Shown piece after piece: positions 1-6,295 of a DNA stretch of 9,242 bases. Below the pieces are notes generated by a model, which was not told the origin of the DNA, ran no database searches, and was given only the letters and a program-made list of their open reading frames with translations. Positions within the stretch are counted from its first letter, which is position 1. Each line of letters begins with the position of its first letter. The stretch covers positions 1-9,242 of the forward strand of contig JACCXW010000096.1 in assembly GCA_013696785.1 (NCBI GenBank), written 5' to 3'. The DNA is from Geodermatophilaceae bacterium (GTDB lineage: Bacteria > Actinomycetota > Actinomycetes > Mycobacteriales > Geodermatophilaceae). A program made the position numbers and the translations under genes.

Positions 1-767
1 TGACGAACTCCTCGCCGAACCCCGCGGCCAATGTGGTGGTACGGAGCAGCCTGCCCCTGGGCGCCGGCTTTAGCCTGGTCGCAATCGGCTTGCCGGGTTC
101 CTGCTACCGGCTCGGCCTGGACATCAGCTGTGTCCTGGGCACGCTGCCACCCGGTGCGTCCGGGACGATCACGATCGGAGCTCAGGCATTGCAGAGCGGC
201 CCGCTGCCGCGAACGGTGACGGTCACGACCTCCACGCCTGAATCGCGGGTGCTCGACAACTCCGGGTCCCTGCCGGCGACCGTCCGAGCCGAGGCGACCG
301 TCCTCACCCCGTACAGCACCGGCGACATCGCCGTCCGGATCCCCGCACCGGGCGCCGAGACGACGTACGTCCCGCTGGACATCCCGGCCACCGAAGGGAT
401 TCCGTTGGACATCGATGTCGTTCTCCGGGCACAGCATCCCGACATCCAGGAACTCGACATCGCCCTGATCAGTCCCAGTGGGCAATTGCGTCCGTTGTCG
501 ACCAACAACGGTGTCAGCGGTCAGAAGAACTACGGAGCCGGACCGAACACCTGCTCCGGCGAACCGGTGATCTTCGACGACTCCGCCGCCACCTCGATCC
601 TCGACGGCCCGGCCAGGTTGGTCGGCCGGTTCCGTCCCGAGGGGACACTGGCCGACCTGGCAGGGGAGTTGTACGACGGAAGATGGCAGCTGCGCATCAT
701 CGACCCGACCAGCTCTCTGACCGGGACGGTCGGCTGCTTCGAGCTCCGCATCCGGCATACGGTTTAG
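1..767 (+). CDS. C-terminal part of DUF11-like / P-domain protein (5' end outside window)
   Basis: The reading frame is open from base 3 to the TAG at 765-767, and the true start lies upstream of the window. The first ~90 residues match the end of a DUF11-type extracellular beta-sandwich repeat: 'SPNPAANVVV', then 'LPLGAGF', 'ISCVLGTLPPGASGTITIG'. From about base 310 to the end is a P (Homo B) domain: 'DIQELDIALISPSG', 'VIFDDSAATSI', 'GRFRPEGTLADLAGE', 'DGRWQLRIIDPTSSLTG', ending in a strand 'CFELRIRHTV'. P-domains usually sit C-terminal to subtilisin-like or other secreted peptidases and aid folding or binding; DUF11 repeats occur in cell-surface proteins. I infer a secreted or surface protein. 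No peptidase domain is visible in the part present, so I cannot say whether it is an enzyme. It converges on the minus-strand CHAT gene, with only 13 bases between the two stop codons. Confidence 0.85.
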   Translation, partial: TNSSPNPAANVVVRSSLPLGAGFSLVAIGLPGSCYRLGLDISCVLGTLPPGASGTITIGAQALQSGPLPRTVTVTTSTPESRVLDNSGSLPATVRAEATVLTPYSTGDIAVRIPAPGAETTYVPLDIPATEGIPLDIDVVLRAQHPDIQELDIALISPSGQLRPLSTNNGVSGQKNYGAGPNTCSGEPVIFDDSAATSILDGPARLVGRFRPEGTLADLAGELYDGRWQLRIIDPTSSLTGTVGCFELRIRHTV

Positions 768-780
768 ATCGTTCGCCGCC

Positions 781-3276
781 CTACCAACCGGCACCGAAGC
801 AGACGAACGGAACCGGGACATCGTCGTCCTGTGCAGCCATCGCCCGGGCCAGCGCAACTGCTGGCAGCAGGCCCGCGGCGAGCCCGCGGTGGACGTCGGC
901 GAGCACTCCGCAGGCGGCACCGTCGTTGACGTCGGCGACGGCGGAGATGACCGAGGAAGCGCCGACGTGCAGCCAGGCGGCGGTCATCCCCAAGGTCTCA
1001 TCACCCCAGCGCACCGTCGACATGCCGAGTTCGCAGGCGGACAGTACGACGTGCCGGGGCAGGCGGGGCAAGGCGGCGATGTCGTGACCGAACCACAGGC
1101 CGTCGGCCAGTTGGACGCTGGAGAACAGCGGGTTCTCCTCGTCGTGCTTGCCGTGCGCTGCGATGTGCAGCAGGTCCACCCGCGCTGCCAGCGCGGCGAC
1201 CACACCGGTTCGGGCCGCTTCACCGGTCAACATCGAGGCGGCCGGCCAGGCGGCTGCCGCGCGCGTGACCTCCTCCGTCGCCCGCGGGACGTGCGGGCCC
1301 GCGACGAGACCCACCCGGGCGACCGGCAGCTGCGACCGAACGGTGAACCAGGACGAGATCGAGCGGGCGACGCTGACAGGCCGGCCCGCCAGACCGGGCA
1401 GCAGAGTCCACGGGAGCGCGGCCAGCGCTCCGGCCGGAACGAGTAGCAGAGGCCCTCCGCCGCTCCGATCAGCGATCGGCTCCCACAGCGCGCCGGCGAG
1501 ATCCGCCAGCGAGGCGCGCAGCGAGGCGCGGAACACCGGCAGGAGCTGGGGTGGCGCCAGATCCGAGGCAGCAGCGTCCAGATCGGCGAGCGTCCTGTGC
1601 ATCAGGGCGGCGACGGCCGTCGCGTGGCTGCCCAGCGGGCGGAGCTCCACTGTGGAGGACGTGACCAGCAGTGCATAGAGAGCGTCCTGGGACGACAGGT
1701 GCGCGACCATGCACCCGTCAACCGAGGACAGCGCTGCCTGCAGGCGTGCCAAGGGCACCTCGTCGGAGACCATGCGCGGGCCCTCGTTGTGCCAGGACCG
1801 CTGGCGGATCTGCTCCTCGAGTTGTCGGCCGCGGCTGCTGGGGTTCTCGCCGTCGTGCTGCCCGGCTCGCAGCTGTCGCAATTCCTCGAGCAGCCGGCGC
1901 GCCTCGGGGTCACGTGGTGGACTGACCGCGGGCAGTCGTGAGACCAGCGCGCGAGCGCGTTGCACCCAGGTGTAGACCAACTCGGGTCGTCCTGAGGCCA
2001 CGGCGAGGTCGAGGGCCCGACGGGCGAGCTGCCGACCATGGCTGGACAGTCCGGACTGCAGGTCCAGGCCGCCGAAGGAGGCCTGCCAGCGTTGCAGCTC
2101 GTCCAATCCGCGCGCCGCCGCGCTGAACGTCCCGCGCCGGTCGCCAGCGGCATCCGCGACCTCGGCACGGACGCCGTAGCTCAGCAGCCGCGTCGTGATC
2201 GGTGCGTTCGCCGGCACCGGGTGCCGCCGTATCAGCGCCCGCGCCTCGTCGTACCGGCCGGCGCCGATCAGGGCGCGGGCCGCCACCAGCCAGGCCTTAC
2301 GGGAGTCATCGGTGAGCCCGCGCCCACGCAACTGCTCGGCCAGCTGCAGTGACTCCAGGTGGCAGGCGATCAGTGACTTACCGGCGGCGGCCCGGGACGC
2401 GAGGCGCACGAGGTTTGCCTGCAACGCCCAGGACTCGCTGCCCCGGCGGATGAATCGCTGCTGCGCCTGCCGGGCCAGCCGCTCCGACTTGGGGTTGTCC
2501 TGTTGTGCCAGCGCGAGCTGGGCCCGGGCCAACTCCGTCTCGGCCTGGTCCTGCCTGAGGTGGCGGGATCCGAACGCGGCTGCCGCCGCAGCCAGGTCGT
2601 GATCCGCTTCCGTCCACAGCCCCGCGGCCACCAACACCCTGGCGCGGTCGCCGTGGCTCACAGCGGAGTGCACTGGTGACATCGCTTCGAACGCGGGGCG
2701 GACCTCGTCGATCCTGCGCAGCGCCTGGGGCAGATCCCCGGCGAGCAGATCCACATATCCGAGGTTGTGCATTGCCTTGGCCCGCAGGACGTCGAGCTGC
2801 GCGCGCTCTGCCATGTCGACGGCCAGTTCGAAATCCGCGCGTGCCCTGGTGAGATCGCCACGCTGCATGTGCACATCGCCACGGTTGATCGCCGCGCGGG
2901 CGATCGCCGGTGCATCGTCGGTGTGGAGCAGCGCCAGCGCCTCGTCGAAGCACCGCAGCGCCTCGCTCTCCCGGCCTGCCCGCATCAGCAGCAGGCCGCG
3001 CTGCGACGCGATCAGACCCATCACCCCCGCGGCGACGCCGGGGCGGGCAGCCTCCTGAAGCAGCTGCAGTCCCTCGTCCACGTGACCTCGCTCGGCTGCC
3101 TGATAGCCCATGGTCAGCAGAATCCGGGCCTTCAGGTCGGGACGATCGCAGCGCTCTAGCGCAAGCCCCAGGGCACGGCGCGCCTCGCGGGGTCGGCCGT
3201 GCTCGGTGGCGACAAGTGCGCGCTGATGAAGCTGCGCTGCGGTAAGCACCGCACCATCATGGTGCTTTTCGCCCAA
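781..3276 (-). CDS. TPR-CHAT protein (caspase-like peptidase with helical repeat N-terminus)
   Basis: This is an 831-residue protein. Residues about 10-430 are helical TPR-like repeats, with motifs such as 'AINRGDVHMQRGDLTRARAD' and 'AMHNLGYVDLLAGDLPQALR'. Residues about 525-831 form a CHAT domain: 'LLLVPAGALAALPW' (from about 610), the histidine motif 'LLHIAAHG' with His708, and the cysteine motif 'VVLSACELG' with Cys748. Both members of the His/Cys dyad are present, so peptidase activity is plausible. TPR parts of such proteins usually bind a partner or trigger, and CHAT domains cleave a specific protein target. There is no signal peptide or membrane segment, so it should be cytoplasmic. 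The start is TTG at 3274-3276, 21 bases after the subtilase stop, with an AAAGG about 11 bases upstream; an in-frame GTG at 3249 is an alternative. It is the last gene of the sigma/small protein/S8/CHAT operon. Confidence 0.93.
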   Translation of the reverse strand: MGEKHHDGAVLTAAQLHQRALVATEHGRPREARRALGLALERCDRPDLKARILLTMGYQAAERGHVDEGLQLLQEAARPGVAAGVMGLIASQRGLLLMRAGRESEALRCFDEALALLHTDDAPAIARAAINRGDVHMQRGDLTRARADFELAVDMAERAQLDVLRAKAMHNLGYVDLLAGDLPQALRRIDEVRPAFEAMSPVHSAVSHGDRARVLVAAGLWTEADHDLAAAAAAFGSRHLRQDQAETELARAQLALAQQDNPKSERLARQAQQRFIRRGSESWALQANLVRLASRAAAGKSLIACHLESLQLAEQLRGRGLTDDSRKAWLVAARALIGAGRYDEARALIRRHPVPANAPITTRLLSYGVRAEVADAAGDRRGTFSAAARGLDELQRWQASFGGLDLQSGLSSHGRQLARRALDLAVASGRPELVYTWVQRARALVSRLPAVSPPRDPEARRLLEELRQLRAGQHDGENPSSRGRQLEEQIRQRSWHNEGPRMVSDEVPLARLQAALSSVDGCMVAHLSSQDALYALLVTSSTVELRPLGSHATAVAALMHRTLADLDAAASDLAPPQLLPVFRASLRASLADLAGALWEPIADRSGGGPLLLVPAGALAALPWTLLPGLAGRPVSVARSISSWFTVRSQLPVARVGLVAGPHVPRATEEVTRAAAAWPAASMLTGEAARTGVVAALAARVDLLHIAAHGKHDEENPLFSSVQLADGLWFGHDIAALPRLPRHVVLSACELGMSTVRWGDETLGMTAAWLHVGASSVISAVADVNDGAACGVLADVHRGLAAGLLPAVALARAMAAQDDDVPVPFVCFGAGW

Positions 3277-3297
3277 AACGTACGATGCCTTTGGCCG

Positions 3298-4872
3298 TCA
3301 CGGTGCGAGGCCGGTGATCTCCGTGACCGCACGCCAGGCGCGTGCCCGCGCATCGGCAGGGGTGATCACCTCGAGCGCCTCGGGCTGGTCCAGTCCCTCG
3401 TGAATCAGCCGCTGTGCGATCCGGCCGGCCACGATGGGCGCCGCGAACGACGTTCCGCTCCAGACCGCGAAACCTGCGGTGTAGTTGTCCGGATCCAGCG
3501 ACTCCCGAATCGAAGGTGCGTTGGGCCGCACACCGGCAGGTTGTGTCACCGTGGCCGGCTGCGCGCCGCCGTCGAAGGGGGGCATCGTGCTCACGAGGGA
3601 CACGCCCTGCTCCCAGCACGTGACCCACGCTCCCGCGTTGCTGAACAACGCCGCACTGTCGTTCGGGTTCTCCGCGCCCACGCTGATCACGGAGACACTG
3701 TCGGCGGAGGGGGCTTTCACCACTCCGCCGGCGTAGGGCGTGAAGGCAGCCGGGAACATCCGACGGGCGGTGGCGTCGTTCCCGGCCGATGTCACCACGA
3801 CCGTGCCGTAGTCCCCCATCTGCTGCAGAGTCGCCAGCAACGGCGAATCGAACAAGGCGTCGTCGGGATTCTCGTGGTAATAGCCCATCGACAGGTTCAG
3901 GACATCGATGATGTTGCCGTCCGCGAGACCGTCCCCATGTCGCTTGATCAGCGCGGCCAGGTCAGTCAGAGCCCGGATGAGTTGAGACTCGAGGATGACA
4001 CCGTCTGAGTGCACCACCCTGATTGCGATGATGTCGGCGTCCGGGCACAGCTGGTGGACCAAACCAGCGATGAATGTTCCGTGCCCGGCGATCGGATCGA
4101 TGGCGCCGTCGAGCGGGCCGGTGAGGTTCCCAAAGCGTTCCGGATCAGTGCTTGGGTCGGTTTCGCCGATGTCCGTGCTGTCGATCTGCATGCCGACGGT
4201 GACGATGTCGTCGAGCCACGGATGCTCGCCGCAACCGGTGTCGAGAATCGCCACCACCGGCCGGCGACCCGTGAACTCCTGCTGGCGCACCGGTCCGGCT
4301 CCGCGCCACACAACCGGCTGCCGTCCCCCGCCACCTTGCATTCCGTAACCGGCCAGGGCCTGCCCCTCGTTCACCGAGTTCGAGGAGTGGAAGGGATTGC
4401 TCGAATGGAACGGGTTCGACGAATGGAACGGCGCACCGATGAAACCTGGGTTGGCGAACATCACATGGTCCAGGCTCAAGCCGGTGGGCTTGTTCTCCCT
4501 GCGGGCTCGGACGGTCTGCAGCAGCTTCCATGCATCCGGCGGCTCGGAAGCCTCGGCGACCGCGCGGATCTCGATCACTTGCACCGTCTGCTCGGAATCG
4601 TCAGGGCGGAGCGGCCTGGATTCGGTAGTCCAACCGAACCCCTTGGCAACCTCGTCGATGAGCCGGTCGACGTCGTTGAAGTCGCCCGGTAGGGCGGCGG
4701 TGTTGAGAAGCAACCGGGAGCCGACGTACACCGTCGCGTGCGGTTTGACGTCTCCGATCCGCATGGCGGTCGATGGATCCAGGACGCGGGCGTCGTACTC
4801 GGCCAGCACCTGCGCCGACGGCATCCGCGGGTCGAACTCGTACGGAACGACCTGCCGAGAGCGCACGATCAT
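3298..4872 (-). CDS. Subtilase (S8 family serine peptidase), cytoplasmic, with PFHSSN triple repeat
   Basis: This is a 524-residue subtilisin-like peptidase. The triad is complete: Asp211 in 'VVAILDTGCG', His264 in 'AGHGTFIAG', Ser475 in 'SGTSFAAPIVAG', with oxyanion Asn365 in 'TSAGND'. The N-terminus (1-145) is not a signal peptide and not a propeptide type I recognise. Residues 148-165 are three perfect PFHSSN copies, followed by a glycine-rich linker (about 174-184) leading into the catalytic domain. With no export signal, I infer an intracellular enzyme, unlike most secreted subtilases. The spacing from Asp to His (53 residues) is somewhat long and carries an acidic insert. The ATG start is supported by GGAGG at 4877-4881 with a 4-base spacer. 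It lies 37 bases after the small-protein gene and 21 bases before the CHAT gene. The substrate is unknown; the CHAT protein or the small protein are candidates from context only. Confidence 0.93.
   Translation of the reverse strand: MIVRSRQVVPYEFDPRMPSAQVLAEYDARVLDPSTAMRIGDVKPHATVYVGSRLLLNTAALPGDFNDVDRLIDEVAKGFGWTTESRPLRPDDSEQTVQVIEIRAVAEASEPPDAWKLLQTVRARRENKPTGLSLDHVMFANPGFIGAPFHSSNPFHSSNPFHSSNSVNEGQALAGYGMQGGGGRQPVVWRGAGPVRQQEFTGRRPVVAILDTGCGEHPWLDDIVTVGMQIDSTDIGETDPSTDPERFGNLTGPLDGAIDPIAGHGTFIAGLVHQLCPDADIIAIRVVHSDGVILESQLIRALTDLAALIKRHGDGLADGNIIDVLNLSMGYYHENPDDALFDSPLLATLQQMGDYGTVVVTSAGNDATARRMFPAAFTPYAGGVVKAPSADSVSVISVGAENPNDSAALFSNAGAWVTCWEQGVSLVSTMPPFDGGAQPATVTQPAGVRPNAPSIRESLDPDNYTAGFAVWSGTSFAAPIVAGRIAQRLIHEGLDQPEALEVITPADARARAWRAVTEITGLAP
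4378..4431 (-). repeat. Three tandem 18-bp units coding for PFHSSN
   Basis: Units lie at 4414-4431, 4396-4413 and 4378-4395 inside the subtilase gene (residues 148-165). The peptide is identical in all three, while the DNA differs at several synonymous sites, including a serine codon swapped between TCG and AGC. The repeat sits between the N-terminal domain and the glycine-rich linker. This pattern suggests that the peptide, not the DNA, is what is kept. Confidence 0.9.
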
Positions 4873-4909
4873 CTTTCCTCCACGGATGGTGTCGATTCCG
4901 GTACGACGG

Positions 4910-5389
4910 TCAGATCTCGACGGTCGGTGTGATGCACAGCGGTGCCTGGTCGTCGTCGGCGGCGGTCAGCACCAGCCGGGTCATGCCGGCGGGGATGTCC
5001 TCGGCCACGAACCGTCCTCGTTCGTCGACCAGCGGCTCGCAGGTGCCTTCTTCGTGGTGGATCGTGACCCGAAGCGGGGCCGTCCACGCCAGCCAACCGT
5101 CCAGCCGCCGCCGGCTGCCGCTCAGCTCGCTGACGCGGAGCATCACCGTGACCGACGGCCCGCTGAAGGTGATCGTGTTCACCGTGGCAGTGGTGTTGCG
5201 CACGCTGAGATCCCGTTCGGCGTTCTCCACCAGCCGCAGCAACTCGAAGTCCACGTCGAGTTCTTCGAGATCGAGGGCGAACAGCACGCGATCGGGCAGG
5301 TCGCCGGGCATCGGGTCGACCCGCTCCCACATCCGCTTCAGGTCGGTCATGAGCTGGGCGTCGCCCGGCTCCGGCATCGCAGAATTCAC
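4910..5389 (-). CDS. Small soluble protein of unknown function, translationally coupled to ECF sigma gene
   Basis: This is a 159-residue protein starting at GTG 5387-5389. The start is chosen because GTGA overlaps the sigma stop codon by 4 bases and GGGAG lies 6 bases upstream (5396-5400). Later in-frame ATGs at 5377 and 5350 are possible. Residues about 14-60 look helical and acidic ('DLKRMWERVDPMPGDLPDRV', then 'LEELDVDFELLRLVE'). Residues about 65-159 look like beta strands of a carboxypeptidase-regulatory-like or immunoglobulin-like fold, with 'GRFVAEDIPAGMTRLVLTA' typical of such sandwiches. There is no membrane segment, signal peptide or zinc-binding HxxxCxxC motif, so it is not a classical ZAS anti-sigma factor. 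Its place directly after the sigma gene makes a sigma-binding regulator or protease substrate plausible, but that is inference. The family is not recognised. Confidence 0.82.
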   Translation of the reverse strand: MNSAMPEPGDAQLMTDLKRMWERVDPMPGDLPDRVLFALDLEELDVDFELLRLVENAERDLSVRNTTATVNTITFSGPSVTVMLRVSELSGSRRRLDGWLAWTAPLRVTIHHEEGTCEPLVDERGRFVAEDIPAGMTRLVLTAADDDQAPLCITPTVEI

Positions 5390-6180
5390 AGCCGACTCCC
5401 GTCGTCGGAGGCCATCAGGGTGCGCAGCTTGGACAGGCAGCGGCTGCGGGTCGGGCCGATGCTCCCGATCGGCATGTCGAGCTGGGTAGCGAGCGTCGCG
5501 TAGTCGGGACGTTCCTGGAATGCCACTACGCGAAGCAGGTGCTGGCACCGCTCGTCGAGCTTGCCTACGTTCTGCCAGAGGCTGCGTTGAGCTACGGTTT
5601 CGAGCACCTCCGATTCGGTACTGCGCGCCGGTGGCAACGACATCTCGATCACGGTGTCCTCTGTCGGGTTGGCCCGGCTGCGCTGCTGGGCCGTCCGCCA
5701 GGCCTCCCTGCGGGCGGTCACCGTCAGCCAGCGCAGCACAGCACGGTCGTCTCGGACCTGCTCGGACTTGCGGATCAGAGTCATCCACGTGGTCTGCACG
5801 ACGTCCTCGGCACTGGCCTGGTCCAGCCCGTAGGACCGGACAACCTGCCAGAGGATCGGACTCACCCGCCGTACGAACTCCTCCAGGACCGCCCGGTCGC
5901 CGTCCCTCCAGGCCCGGAAATACCGGGTAGCCGCATCCCATGGGGTGTCTTCTGCTGCCGTCGTCTGCTCCCGCTGGGTGTCAGCGGCACCGTCGGCGTC
6001 GGGTTCCGGCGGCTCATCGAACTGTTGCGCGATCCCAACCTCCACGTCGCCTCCGTCGGTCGTCGTCCGCACCGGCGCGCTGGTCCTCATGCCTGTGAGG
6101 AGACCGGCCGACCGCTGGTGATACGTCCCCGTGAAGAAATCGGAAGAGATTCTGGGGTTTCTCCGGCTGGGGTGTATCAC
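5386..6180 (-). CDS. ECF-type RNA polymerase sigma-70 factor
   Basis: Sigma region 2 spans about residues 98-163 ('SAEDVVQTTWMTLIR', 'WLTVTARREAWR'). Region 4 spans about 195-257 ('LDERCQHLLRVVAFQERPDY', then 'ATLATQLDMPIGSIGPTRSR'). No region 3 lies between them, which fits the ECF group. It should direct RNA polymerase to a small set of promoters, probably including its own operon. The GTG start at 6178-6180 is preceded by GGGGGAG at 5 bases, which favours it. However, the first 30 codons include ATA, two AGA and then AGG, rare in this GC-rich DNA, so ATG 6090 or GTG 6045 (GGAGG 4 bases upstream) may be the real start. Residues up to about 75 form an acidic, disordered-looking leader. It is the first gene of the operon and overlaps the next by 4 bases. 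Confidence 0.92.
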   Translation of the reverse strand: MIHPSRRNPRISSDFFTGTYHQRSAGLLTGMRTSAPVRTTTDGGDVEVGIAQQFDEPPEPDADGAADTQREQTTAAEDTPWDAATRYFRAWRDGDRAVLEEFVRRVSPILWQVVRSYGLDQASAEDVVQTTWMTLIRKSEQVRDDRAVLRWLTVTARREAWRTAQQRSRANPTEDTVIEMSLPPARSTESEVLETVAQRSLWQNVGKLDERCQHLLRVVAFQERPDYATLATQLDMPIGSIGPTRSRCLSKLRTLMASDDGSRL

Positions 6181-6185
6181 ACGGA

Positions 6186-6192
6186 CTCCCCC
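6186..6192 (-). promoter_or_regulatory. Shine-Dalgarno site for GTG 6180 of the sigma gene
   Basis: GGGGGAG on the minus strand lies 5 bases before GTG 6178-6180. It resembles the GGGAG 6 bases before the next gene's GTG. It supports the long start, although codon use in the first 30 codons argues against it. Confidence 0.5.
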
Positions 6193-6234
6193 GCCGTTAA
6201 ATGCACGTGGGACGCCGGGCAGATGGTCGCGTCG

Positions 6235-6249
6235 GCCGTACAGTACGGC
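6235..6249 (+). promoter_or_regulatory. Perfect dyad in the divergent intergenic region (candidate operator)
   Basis: GCCGTAC-A-GTACGGC has perfect 7-base arms around one central base. It lies about 47 bases upstream of the TTG start of the pentapeptide-repeat gene and 55 bases upstream of the sigma GTG on the other strand. The rest of 6181-6295 is the shared upstream region of the two divergent genes. I could not assign a convincing -35/-10 pair on either strand. Repressor binding is inference. Confidence 0.4.
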
Positions 6250-6281
6250 GGTCGGCGTCGGCGCCGCCGGCGGGATTCAAC

Positions 6282-6287
6282 AGGAGG
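6282..6287 (+). promoter_or_regulatory. Shine-Dalgarno AGGAGG deciding a TTG start
   Basis: A perfect AGGAGG lies 8 bases before TTG 6296-6298. The in-frame GTG at 6287 overlaps this site and has no site of its own, so TTG is the better start. Confidence 0.75.
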
Positions 6288-6295
6288 TGTGCGTC

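Noticed and set aside
3199..4008. Plus-strand open frame of 269 codons
   Set aside because: Antisense to the subtilase gene and the start of the CHAT gene, with no family features; treated as a shadow.
4378..4431. Repeat considered as a CRISPR-like or mobile-element signature
   Set aside because: The units are direct, without spacers, fully in frame inside a gene, and vary only at synonymous positions, so it is a peptide repeat.
4397..5503. Long plus-strand open frame of 368 codons
   Set aside because: It lies opposite the subtilase and small-protein genes, which have clear domains and ribosome sites. Its product is rich in Arg and Ser with no recognisable domain, as expected for an antisense shadow in GC-rich DNA.
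5389..5941. Long upstream extension of the small-protein frame into the sigma gene
   Set aside because: This part overlaps the sigma regions 2 and 4 in another frame and reads as low-complexity Arg/Gly/Pro. The GTGA overlap with GGGAG at 5389 is a far better start.
6091..6180. ECF-type autoregulated promoter inside the doubtful first codons of the sigma gene
   Set aside because: AGAAACC and CGATTT could be fitted at a plausible spacing, but the match is loose and similar pairs occur elsewhere; not listed as a promoter.
6131..6295. Upstream extension of the pentapeptide gene from GTG 6131
   Set aside because: The 55 extra codons overlap the sigma gene start and have no ribosome site, while TTG 6296 follows a perfect AGGAGG.
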